From Prevotellaceae bacterium UBA4301 (GTDB lineage Bacteria > Bacteroidota > Bacteroidia > Bacteroidales > Bacteroidaceae), in contig DGUV01000073.1 of assembly GCA_002395775.1 (NCBI GenBank), positions 1 through 22,133 on the forward strand: DNA of 22,133 bases, read 5' to 3'. The position numbers and the translations under genes are program-made. The notes below the pieces were generated by a model, which was not told where the DNA came from, did no database searches, and worked only from the letters and a program-made list of their open reading frames with translations. The first letter of the stretch is position 1. Each line of letters begins with the position of its first letter. This document shows positions 1 to 6,547 of the stretch, piece by piece.

Positions 1-142
1 CATGTAAATTCCGATTTATCTGTCTCGCTTTATAAATGTGTACATAAACATTGGTACGATTAAAGCAAACAATCGTCACAGCATAAAACGCATAAAGCGC
101 TATTAGCCCCATTTCAATGAAATCGTTGACAAAGTCTTTCAT
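1..142 (-). CDS. Partial CDS, N-terminal 47 codons of a small membrane protein
   Basis: An open frame runs from an ATG at 142 off the left edge without a stop, giving 47 codons that start MKDFVNDFIEMG. Residues about 12-27 are hydrophobic (LIALYAFYAVTIVC), which suggests one membrane-spanning helix, followed by a basic stretch. The start is supported by a good Bacteroidetes promoter whose -7 box ends 15 bases upstream of the ATG. The fragment is too short to assign a family. The gene is divergent from the GH3-GH29 gene. A short spurious frame is possible, but promoter placement and a membrane-protein composition argue for a real gene. Confidence 0.6.
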   Translation of the reverse strand, partial: MKDFVNDFIEMGLIALYAFYAVTIVCFNRTNVYVHIYKARQINRNLH

Positions 143-157
143 CTTCTTAGTTTTTTG

Positions 158-189
158 CAAAGGTACAAATAAATTATGAGAAAAACAAA
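158..189 (-). promoter_or_regulatory. Bacteroidetes-type promoter for the left-edge gene
   Basis: On the minus strand the -7 box TACCTTTG lies at 165-158 and a -33 box TTTG at 189-186, separated by 20 bp. This matches the known consensus TTTG / TAnnTTTG of the Bacteroidetes primary sigma factor. The expected transcript begins a few bases before the ATG at 142. Confidence 0.75.
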
Positions 190-266
190 TTGGAAATGGA
201 GTGTTAAATTCTTCTACAACTAACTGGGAAGCAAACAAAAAAAATCAGAATTTATTGTAAGATTTC

Positions 267-282
267 TATCTTTATGAAGATA
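267..282. other. Small inverted repeat in the divergent intergenic region
   Basis: TATCTT and AAGATA form a perfect 6-bp inverted repeat around a 4-base centre. It sits between the two divergent promoters, about 45 bp upstream of the -33 box of the GH3-GH29 gene. It could be an operator half-site pair for a sugar-responsive regulator, but a 6-bp AT-rich palindrome can arise by chance. The rest of 190-326 shows nothing else recognisable. Confidence 0.2.
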
Positions 283-326
283 AGTATAGGCGAAGGAGGG
301 GTAGCACATAGGAAGGAGAGGCAAAA

Positions 327-358
327 CTTGCAGGTATCGGAAGTTTTTCCTACCTTTG
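327..358 (+). promoter_or_regulatory. Promoter of the GH3-GH29 gene
   Basis: The -7 box TACCTTTG is at 351-358 and a CTTG -33 element at 327-330, with a 20-bp spacer. The ATG at 378 follows 19 bases after the -7 box. This supports the 378 start and a short leader without a recognisable Shine-Dalgarno sequence. Confidence 0.75.
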
Positions 359-377
359 TGGAGACAACCGTACAGCC

Positions 378-3300
378 ATGAAACGAACCCTGCTGCTATA
401 CCTATTTATATATGCGTGCGCGTGCGCGACGATGGGACAGCCCTATCGCGATGCGACGCTGACAACGGACGAACGCGTGGAAGACTTGCTCGGCCGCATG
501 ACCACCGAGGAGAAGGTGGGCCAACTGCTGTGCCCCCTGGGTTGGGAATACGACGAGCGAGGGGACTCGGTGGGCATAGGCTCGCTCTGGGCCGTGATGC
601 GTGCCGACCCTTGGACTGGGCGGACGCTGGACAACGGACTGACGCCGCGCACTGCAGCACGACGGGCCAATCAGCTGCAACGTCATGCAGTGGAGGGGAC
701 GCGACTGGGCATTCCCCTGCTGCTACTGGAGGAGGCACCGCACGGACACATGGCCATCGGGGCCACCACCTTCCCCACGGGGCTGGGACTGGGAGCAACC
801 TTCTCCCGTGAACTGATGGAGCGCACGGGCAGGGCCATACGGACGGAACTCACGGCACAGGGGGCCCACATAGGGCTGGGGCCTGTGCTCGACCTCAGTC
901 GCGACCCGCGCTGGAGCCGCACGGAAGAGACCATGGGCGAAGACCCCATGCTGGCCGGAACGCTGGGTGCGGCACTGGTGAGGGGCATGGAGGGGCGCTG
1001 CGTGGTGAAACATCTGGCGGCTTACGGCATGGGCGAGGGCGGACAAAACGGCGCAGGCATACACTTGGGTCAACGCGAACTCCAGCACACCTATCTCCCA
1101 CCCTTCCGCCAGGCCATCGAGGCCGGGGCCATGGGGGTGATGACAGCCTATAACGCCATCGACGGAGTGCCCTCGACCACCAATCCCTGGTTGCTGCGTC
1201 AGGTGCTGAGACAGGAATGGGGCTTCGGGGGGATGGTGATTTCCGACCTCTACAGCATCAATGTGGTGCACAACACGCTCCACGCGGCGGCATCGCTGCA
1301 GGAGGCGGCCTTGATGGCCCTCATGTGCGGAGTGGACATCGACCTTGGGGCAAGCGCCTACACTTCCAAACACTTGGAGGGAAAGACTGCGCTGGTGGAC
1401 GAGGCTGTGCGCCGCATCCTGCGCGTGAAATTCAACTTGGGGCTGTTTGAGCATCCTTACGTGGATGAGACAAGGACCGATGTGGTCCACAATGACGAAC
1501 ATGTACGGCTGGCACGCGAGGTGGCAAGGGCAAGCATCACATTGCTGAAGAACAAAGACAACCTCCTGCCACTATCCCGCAATGCGAAGATTGCCGTCGT
1601 GGGGCCCAATGCCGACAACCCCTATGCCCAACTGGGCGACTACACGGCTCCGCAGCCCGAGGGCAAGGTCATCACCATCAAGGAGGGGCTGCAGGAGAAG
1701 GGTTTCCAATTAACCTCTGTAGGAAATGCCGATGTCATTATTGCCGCTGTGGGTGGTTCGAGCAGTCGATACAAAACCCAGAATATCGAAGAGAACTCCG
1801 CACTGGATTTCAAAGATACAGGAGCAGCCCTTCCCCCGACGGGGGGAGTTGGAGAAGGGGCCCCGGATAGCGGCGAGGGGCTGGACCGCCTGTCGCTGGA
1901 CTTGCCAGCCAACCAGCAGGCCCTGCTCGAAACCCTGAAACTGACAGGCAAACCGCTCGTGGTCATCTACATCGAAGGCCGCCCCCTGCTGAAGAACTGG
2001 GCCGACGAGCATGCCGATGCCCTGCTTACGGCCTACTACCCCGGTGAACAGGGGGGCAGCGCCATTGCCGACGTGATGGCCGGCGACTGCAATCCTGCGG
2101 GCCGACTGCCCATGAGTCAACCGCGCAGCGTGGGCCAACTGCCCGTGTATTACAATCGGCCTTGGCCCTTGGCACACGGCTACGTGGACGGCAGCGCCCA
2201 ACCGCTCTACCCCTTTGGCTACGGTCTGAGCTACACGACATTTGAATATAGTAATCTGAGGACCTCTCCCCTTCCCTACTCCCAAGGAGGGGGTGTGGAA
2301 ATTTCCTGCACCATAACCAACACGGGAAAGCGTGATGGCGAGGAGGTGGTTCAACTCTACGTTCGACGCAACAAGACGGGAATCGTCCTGGCCGAACGCC
2401 AGTTATTTGATTTCCAACGAATCTTTATTCCCCAAGGAAAGAGTCAGGACGTCACCTTCAGAATCGTAGGAACTGAGCCTTGCGACTTCATGATTGGTGC
2501 GTCTTCGCAAGATATCCGGTTGTCGGGCACATGGACAAGCGGACAAGCAGACGAACCGACCAAGCGAGGTGACATCGTAGAACAGGACGATGGCTACGTG
2601 TGGCCCGAGGACTCGCTCGTCATGAGGAAACTGCACAAGTGGCAAGACCAGAAATTCGGTATCCTACTGCACTGGGGCCTGTACTCGGTGCCGGGGATTG
2701 TGGAGTCGTGGTCAATTTGCGACGAGAGCTGGATTCGGCGCGACACCACCCAGACCTACGACCAATACAAGCAATGGTACTGGGGACTGGCACGCGACTT
2801 CCGCCCGACACAGTTCCAGCCCGACCAATGGGCACGACTGGCTCAGGAGGCTGGCATGCGCTACATGATATTCACCACCAAGCACCACGACGGTTTTTGC
2901 CTGTTTGACAGCAAGCAGACCGACTTTACCACGGCCCACTATGCCGGCAAGGACTACCTCTGGCCTGTGCTCGAGACCTTCAGGAAGCGCGGACTGATGA
3001 CGGGCACCTACTTCTCGAAGCCCGACTGGCACGCTCAAACCTACTGGTGGGACGTCTATCCCACAAAGGGGCGCAACGTGAACTATCCCATCAGCCAATA
3101 TCCCGAACGCTGGGAACGGTTCAAACGATACACCTACTGCCAGATTGAGGAACTCATGTCCCACTACGGACAGGTAGATATCCTGTGGCTCGACGGCGGA
3201 TGGGTGTGCAAGGAGAACGGGCAGGACATCGACATGCCACGAATCGCACAAATGGCAAGAGACCACCAGCCGGGCCTCATCATCGTGGACCGCACCATCA

Positions 3301-3869
3301 GAGGTCCCTACGAAAACTATCAGACTCCCGAGCGCACCATTCCCGAAAGACAAATGACTCATCCCTGGGAGAGCTGCATCCCACTGAGCGACGACTGGGG
3401 TTGGGTGCCGCGCCCCCGATGGAAATCGGCTCAAAGGGTGGTGAACACCCTCATGGAGGTGGTGGCCAAGGGGGGCAACCTGGTGCTGGGCATAGGACCG
3501 ACGGCCGAGGGCACCATCCAGCCCGAAGCGGCAGAACGCATGCAGCAAATAGGCCTCTGGCTTAAAAGGAACGGCCGAGCCATCTACAATACCACCACAA
3601 CACCCAACTACCACCAAGGCAACCTGTGGTTTACGGCCTCGAAGGACGGAAAAAAGCGCTTCGCCCTGCTGGCACTGCCCGAAGGAGAAGAGTTGCCCGC
3701 CACCCTGGAGTGGAAAGGCAATGAGCCGAAGAGAGGGAGCAAAATAGTGGTTCTGGAGACAGAACAACGGCTGAAGTGGACTGAAAGAGAGGGAGTTGTC
3801 ACCGTGGTGCTGCCCCAGGGCCTGAGCAACCAACCCCTGGCCTTGGAATATGAGGTGGAGGGAGAGTGA
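378..3869 (+). CDS. Secreted bifunctional glycosidase: GH3 plus GH29 alpha-L-fucosidase
   Basis: This 1163-residue protein carries two catalytic units. Residues 1-20 form an export signal; Cys14 and Cys16 leave lipoprotein processing possible. Residues about 25-400 are a GH3 barrel, with the VVKH motif at 209-212 and the nucleophile motif VISD ending at Asp290. Residues about 402-600 are the second GH3 domain, with the SGEGLDR motif around Glu500, the likely acid/base. A fibronectin-III-like GH3 C-terminal domain spans about 615-715. After a linker (718-745) comes a GH29 unit: FGILLHWG at 760-767, KHHDGF at 835-840, nucleophile Asp939 in LWLDGG, and candidate acid/base Glu998 in HPWESC. Families are clear; substrates are not. 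GH3 could be beta-glucosidase, beta-xylosidase or similar, acting with fucose release on one fucosylated glycan. It has its own promoter and no CAZyme, SusC or SusD neighbour here. Two GC-rich inverted repeats lie inside the GH3 half. Confidence 0.93.
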   Translation: MKRTLLLYLFIYACACATMGQPYRDATLTTDERVEDLLGRMTTEEKVGQLLCPLGWEYDERGDSVGIGSLWAVMRADPWTGRTLDNGLTPRTAARRANQLQRHAVEGTRLGIPLLLLEEAPHGHMAIGATTFPTGLGLGATFSRELMERTGRAIRTELTAQGAHIGLGPVLDLSRDPRWSRTEETMGEDPMLAGTLGAALVRGMEGRCVVKHLAAYGMGEGGQNGAGIHLGQRELQHTYLPPFRQAIEAGAMGVMTAYNAIDGVPSTTNPWLLRQVLRQEWGFGGMVISDLYSINVVHNTLHAAASLQEAALMALMCGVDIDLGASAYTSKHLEGKTALVDEAVRRILRVKFNLGLFEHPYVDETRTDVVHNDEHVRLAREVARASITLLKNKDNLLPLSRNAKIAVVGPNADNPYAQLGDYTAPQPEGKVITIKEGLQEKGFQLTSVGNADVIIAAVGGSSSRYKTQNIEENSALDFKDTGAALPPTGGVGEGAPDSGEGLDRLSLDLPANQQALLETLKLTGKPLVVIYIEGRPLLKNWADEHADALLTAYYPGEQGGSAIADVMAGDCNPAGRLPMSQPRSVGQLPVYYNRPWPLAHGYVDGSAQPLYPFGYGLSYTTFEYSNLRTSPLPYSQGGGVEISCTITNTGKRDGEEVVQLYVRRNKTGIVLAERQLFDFQRIFIPQGKSQDVTFRIVGTEPCDFMIGASSQDIRLSGTWTSGQADEPTKRGDIVEQDDGYVWPEDSLVMRKLHKWQDQKFGILLHWGLYSVPGIVESWSICDESWIRRDTTQTYDQYKQWYWGLARDFRPTQFQPDQWARLAQEAGMRYMIFTTKHHDGFCLFDSKQTDFTTAHYAGKDYLWPVLETFRKRGLMTGTYFSKPDWHAQTYWWDVYPTKGRNVNYPISQYPERWERFKRYTYCQIEELMSHYGQVDILWLDGGWVCKENGQDIDMPRIAQMARDHQPGLIIVDRTIRGPYENYQTPERTIPERQMTHPWESCIPLSDDWGWVPRPRWKSAQRVVNTLMEVVAKGGNLVLGIGPTAEGTIQPEAAERMQQIGLWLKRNGRAIYNTTTTPNYHQGNLWFTASKDGKKRFALLALPEGEELPATLEWKGNEPKRGSKIVVLETEQRLKWTEREGVVTVVLPQGLSNQPLALEYEVEGE
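1828..1859. repeat. GC-rich nested inverted repeat inside the GH3 coding sequence
   Basis: CCCTTC (1828-1833) pairs with GAAGGG (1854-1859), and inside it CCCCCG (1833-1838) faces CGGGGG (1840-1845). The segment is translated in frame as a Pro/Gly-rich stretch (residues about 484-494) just upstream of the SGEGLDR motif. It is unlike the surrounding coding sequence and resembles the short GC palindromes dispersed in some Bacteroidales genomes; the resemblance is from memory. Confidence 0.45.
2263..2296. repeat. Second GC-rich palindromic segment inside the GH3 coding sequence
   Basis: A pyrimidine-rich run (CCTCTCCCCTTCCCTACTCC, from 2263) faces a G-rich run ending at 2293, around the centre CTCC-CAA-GGAG at 2279-2289. 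It is read in frame as SPLPYSQGGG (residues 630-639) at the start of the fibronectin-like domain, where GH3 relatives usually have a shorter loop. It is similar in style to the segment at 1828-1859. Confidence 0.4.
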
Positions 3870-3880
3870 AACTTTTTTGA

Positions 3881-3900
3881 AACTTTTTCAGGAAAAGGTT
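3881..3900 (+). terminator. Weak hairpin after the GH3-GH29 gene, possible terminator
   Basis: AACTTTTTC (3881-3889) can pair with GGAAAAGGTT (3891-3900) if the innermost pairs open to form a loop. There is no T-run after it, and the right arm overlaps the -33 box of the tRNA promoter. It is the only hairpin seen between 3870 and the tRNA, so termination may be weak and some read-through into the tRNA is possible. Confidence 0.25.
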
Positions 3901-3930
3901 TGGCAGATTCGGGAAAAGGTTGTACCTTTG
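3899..3930 (+). promoter_or_regulatory. Promoter of the tRNA-Lys gene
   Basis: The -33 box TTTG at 3899-3902 and the -7 box TACCTTTG at 3923-3930 are separated by exactly 20 bp. The mature tRNA begins 20 bases after the -7 box, a normal distance for a short 5' leader removed by RNase P. Confidence 0.8.
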
Positions 3931-3950
3931 CACTCGCAAACAAGAAAGAT

Positions 3951-4023
3951 GCGTCCTTAGCTCAGTTGGTAGAGCAATTGACTCTTAATCAATGGGTCCA
4001 GGGTTCGAGCCCCTGAGGGCGTA
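3951..4023 (+). tRNA. tRNA-Lys (anticodon CUU)
   Basis: A full cloverleaf folds by eye over 73 bases. The acceptor stem GCGTCCT/AGGGCGT has two G-U pairs (positions 1-72 and 4-69). The D arm is GCTC/GAGC, the anticodon stem ATTGA/TCAAT holds loop CTCTTAA with anticodon CTT, and the T stem CAGGG/CCCTG holds loop TTCGAGC. The discriminator base is A4023. CCA is not encoded, as is common in this group. Anticodon CUU reads AAG lysine codons. The gene stands alone with its own promoter and terminator. Confidence 0.96.
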
Positions 4024-4029
4024 CAAAGG

Positions 4030-4064
4030 AAGCCCCTTCGCAACAACAGCGGAGGGGCTTTCTT
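4030..4064 (+). terminator. Rho-independent terminator of the tRNA
   Basis: AAGCCCCT-T-CGC (4030-4041) pairs with GCG-G-AGGGGCTT (4049-4060) as an 11-bp GC-rich stem with one internal mismatch and a 7-base loop, followed by TCTTATTT. It ends the tRNA transcript and lies in the convergent region with the TamL gene. Confidence 0.85.
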
Positions 4065-4070
4065 ATTTAC

Positions 4071-4133
4071 CATTTCACATTTGCCATTTGACATTTCACA
4101 TTCGACATTTGCCATTTGACATTTGCCATTTGA
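4071..4133. repeat. Heptameric tandem repeat, nine units
   Basis: Nine uninterrupted 7-bp units fill this stretch: variants CATTTGA, CATTTGC, CATTTCA and one CATTCGA, all in strict register, followed by a decayed unit CATCTAC. The array lies between the tRNA terminator and the stop codon of the TamL gene (4141). Its unit pattern (core ATTTSA) is related to the heptamer arrays at 6483, 8104 and 21805. Confidence 0.85.
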
Positions 4134-4140
4134 CATCTAC

Positions 4141-6411
4141 TTAGAACGGCAGACCGACGGCAAAGTGGAGGGCGAAGTCGCGCTTGAAATTGGGATGGAT
4201 GATGGGATAGTGGTGACGCGAATCGGAATAGGCCGGATTGATGGCCTTCATACCGCTGTCGAGACGAAGGATGAAGTAATTGAAGTTGAGTCGCAGGCCC
4301 AGTCCGTAAGAAACGGCTATCTGACGCCAGAACTTGTCGAAGCGGAACTGTCCGCCCGGCTGGTCGGCATAGTCACGGAAGGTCCAGATGTTACCGGCAT
4401 CGGCATAGACCGCCCCATCAATCTTCCAGAAGAGATGGGCACGATACTCAAGATTCATGTCGAGCTTGATGTCGCCCGTCTGGTTGATGAAGTCGATGCG
4501 ACCACCACTGCCCTGAAACGAACCTGGGCCAAGCCCGCGGACCGACCATCCGCGCACACTGTTGGCACCACCGCTGAAATAGCGCTTCTCATAGGGCAGA
4601 ATCTTGCTGTTGCCATAGGGGAAAGCCACGCCCAGACCAAAGTGGACGGAAAGGGAATTGTCGGGCGAGAAGCGGAAACTCTTGGAGAAATCGAAGTCGC
4701 CCTTGGCATACTGGGCATAGGCGATGTTGAAGAGCGTGTACTGTCCCTGGCTGTTCTGGTTAGTGCCAAAGAGAGTGGTGAGTCCGTAGAGCAGATTGCC
4801 GGCCGTCTCGACACTGAAGCGGATGCTGTAGGCATTGGTGCCGTAGTTGCCATTGGCACCGGAGAGGGGCTGTGAACTATAGCTGAAGGTGTAGCCCCAC
4901 TTCATGATGAAGAGGTCCTCATAGTTGTAGCGCAGAATGGCATTGCGCGACGTGGCGTCGTCGAGATAGTCGCGACGGAAGGTTGAGGATATCCAGGGCA
5001 TGAAGACGTAGTTGAGGTCGATGAGGTCGATGCGATGCTGCCGCTGTCGGTTTTGCTGACTCCAACGATAGCGCCATGCCCCAGTGACCACTCGGCGATG
5101 GAACTCGGGACGGTTCTGACTGTTGTACATGAGCGATATCTCGCTCAGCGCATGACTGCTGCGGCGGAAGTCGCGACTTATGCCCGGGAACTTGAAGTCG
5201 GGAAAGGCCAAGGAGACCTCGGCGCCATATTCGATGTAGTTCTGATTGCGACTCCCCTCCTTCACCTCGTAGCCCTCGAGTTTCTTGATGGCTTCGTAGG
5301 CACCGCGCAGACGCACGCTGAATAGCTCGGAACCACGGAAGAGATTGCGATTCTGATAAGAAAGCACCACGGCGGCCCCCAGGTCGCCCGACGTGTTGGT
5401 GCCCTCAAGCTCGGCATTGAGCGAGTGACGCTTGTTGGTGCTGACGGACACCAAGGCCCTCAGCCGGGTGGAGTCGGCAGTGTCGGGGAGCATGGTCACA
5501 GTGGAATTCATCACTGCCCCCAAGGCAGAAAGGTTGCCATAGGTCTCCTGGACATGAGCCTCGTTGTAGAGTTCGCCGGGGCGAATGGCATTCTTCACAC
5601 GCAAGACATTCTCGCGAAGCAGGTTGTGGGAAGAGGTATCGACGGCAAAGCCTATGTCAGAGACACGGAACTGGCGATGGGGAGTGCGCTCGGGCTGCTG
5701 CACGGAGCGATAGTTATCGACCACCAGCGAAAGGGCTACCTGATTGTTGCCCAGCGTGGTGTCGGCCTCGAAGCGGACAAACTCCTTGTTGAACTGATAG
5801 TAGCCCTGATTGCGAAGCAGGCGATTGATGCGCGAACGCTCGGCATCCAGCTCGTTGAGGTCGAAGGGCATGCCCACGTGCAAACGGGACTCGGCCCGCG
5901 CACTGTCGATGAGCTGGGCCACATGCTCGTCGGCTATGTCCTCGTCAATCTCGGCCACGATGTAGCGTTCGCCAGGGTGGATGTCATAGAGGGCATTGAG
6001 TTTGAATCCCTTCTTGCGCTCGAGCAGATCGACATTGGCCCGCAGGTAACCCATGTTGCGCACGGCGGCTTCAATGTTCTCACGCGTCTTCATGGCCTTG
6101 GCCTCACTGTAGATGACAGGGGCCTCGCCCACCCGTTGCAGGAAACGGTTGATGCGCTTCGTGGTGTCGCGCCCACTCATCAGGTAGGGAGCCATGGGCA
6201 CCTTCAGTACGCTGAACCACCGGGAATTGGGATGCTGCTGCACATAGCCTTGCAACTGACTGGGGGAGACGGCTTTGTCGGAGGTGCGCATCTTCACGTC
6301 GTTGAGCAAATACTCGCCGTCGGGGATAAAGCGCGAAACGCTGCAACTGGCCATCAAAACGATGACGGACAGCCCAAGAGCCAGGCGAAATTTGTCGCAG
6401 TAACGTTTCAT
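4141..6411 (-). CDS. tamL: TamL-like lipoprotein Omp85 (BamA/TamA superfamily) outer-membrane protein
   Basis: The 756-residue product begins with a lipoprotein signal; MASC puts the lipidated Cys at 23. POTRA-like periplasmic domains fill about 30-330 (the segment GYLRANVD, the PGERY repeat region and the RNQGYYQF segment). A C-terminal 16-strand Omp85 beta-barrel follows, with the conserved VRGW motif at 619-622. It ends in an aromatic residue (LPF), as outer-membrane barrels do. A lipid-anchored Omp85 protein is the hallmark of Bacteroidetes TamL, thought to act in insertion or assembly of outer-membrane components with a TamB-like partner. No tamB is adjacent here: the gene is monocistronic between a convergent tRNA and a divergent gene. 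The start at 6411 is fixed by the lipobox and by a -7 box ending only 5 bases upstream. BamA itself is less likely because BamA is not normally a lipoprotein. Confidence 0.85.
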   Translation of the reverse strand: MKRYCDKFRLALGLSVIVLMASCSVSRFIPDGEYLLNDVKMRTSDKAVSPSQLQGYVQQHPNSRWFSVLKVPMAPYLMSGRDTTKRINRFLQRVGEAPVIYSEAKAMKTRENIEAAVRNMGYLRANVDLLERKKGFKLNALYDIHPGERYIVAEIDEDIADEHVAQLIDSARAESRLHVGMPFDLNELDAERSRINRLLRNQGYYQFNKEFVRFEADTTLGNNQVALSLVVDNYRSVQQPERTPHRQFRVSDIGFAVDTSSHNLLRENVLRVKNAIRPGELYNEAHVQETYGNLSALGAVMNSTVTMLPDTADSTRLRALVSVSTNKRHSLNAELEGTNTSGDLGAAVVLSYQNRNLFRGSELFSVRLRGAYEAIKKLEGYEVKEGSRNQNYIEYGAEVSLAFPDFKFPGISRDFRRSSHALSEISLMYNSQNRPEFHRRVVTGAWRYRWSQQNRQRQHRIDLIDLNYVFMPWISSTFRRDYLDDATSRNAILRYNYEDLFIMKWGYTFSYSSQPLSGANGNYGTNAYSIRFSVETAGNLLYGLTTLFGTNQNSQGQYTLFNIAYAQYAKGDFDFSKSFRFSPDNSLSVHFGLGVAFPYGNSKILPYEKRYFSGGANSVRGWSVRGLGPGSFQGSGGRIDFINQTGDIKLDMNLEYRAHLFWKIDGAVYADAGNIWTFRDYADQPGGQFRFDKFWRQIAVSYGLGLRLNFNYFILRLDSGMKAINPAYSDSRHHYPIIHPNFKRDFALHFAVGLPF

Positions 6412-6416
6412 CTGCG

Positions 6417-6424
6417 CAAAAGTA
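6417..6424 (-). promoter_or_regulatory. -7 box of the tamL gene, nearly leaderless
   Basis: The minus strand reads TACTTTTG at 6424-6417, preceded by TCG, and only five bases separate it from the ATG. The transcript should start at or within a base or two of the start codon. No good -33 TTTG is seen at 19-21 bp. Confidence 0.6.
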
Positions 6425-6482
6425 CGAAATAATTCTCAAATTTCCACTCGGCTTAGCAGCTTTTCCAAAAAAAAGAACCTAC

Positions 6483-6503
6483 AACTTTTAACTTTCAACT
6501 TAT
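6483..6503. repeat. Heptameric tandem repeat, three units
   Basis: AACTTTT, AACTTTC and AACTTAT follow one another in register just upstream of the -7 box at 6509. They form part of the sequence shared with the region upstream of ispE (8118-8144), where the same heptamer occurs. Confidence 0.65.
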
Positions 6504-6508
6504 TATCG

Positions 6509-6516
6509 TATCTTTG
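6509..6516 (+). promoter_or_regulatory. -7 box of the acidic-tail hypothetical gene
   Basis: TATCTTTG at 6509-6516, preceded by TCG, lies 31 bases before the ATG at 6548. The usual -33 G is missing (TTTT instead of TTTG at the right distance). An AAGGA stretch ending about 10 bases before the ATG is a plausible ribosome binding site. Confidence 0.65.
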
Positions 6517-6547
6517 CGCCCACAATATATAATAAGGAATAAAGAAT

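Noticed and set aside
356..811. Short plus-strand frame overlapping the beginning of the GH3-GH29 gene
   Set aside because: It begins within the promoter's -7 box and encodes Arg/Gly/His-rich shadow protein; the 378 frame carries the signal peptide and GH3 domain.
2712..3833. 373-codon minus-strand frame opposite the GH29 half
   Set aside because: It is a shadow of GC-rich coding sequence. The plus strand has clear GH29 motifs, and the antisense frame has no recognisable motif or promoter.
3951..4023. tRNA as an integration site for a mobile element
   Set aside because: No integrase gene and no second copy of the tRNA 3' end were seen in the window; the tRNA is intact with its own terminator.
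4071..4133. Possible CRISPR array
   Set aside because: Units are 7 bp with no spacers, which is a simple tandem repeat.
5425..6432. 335-codon plus-strand frame opposite tamL
   Set aside because: The tamL reading has a lipobox, POTRA-like domains and Omp85 barrel; the antisense frame has no motif, and its beginning lies within another gene.
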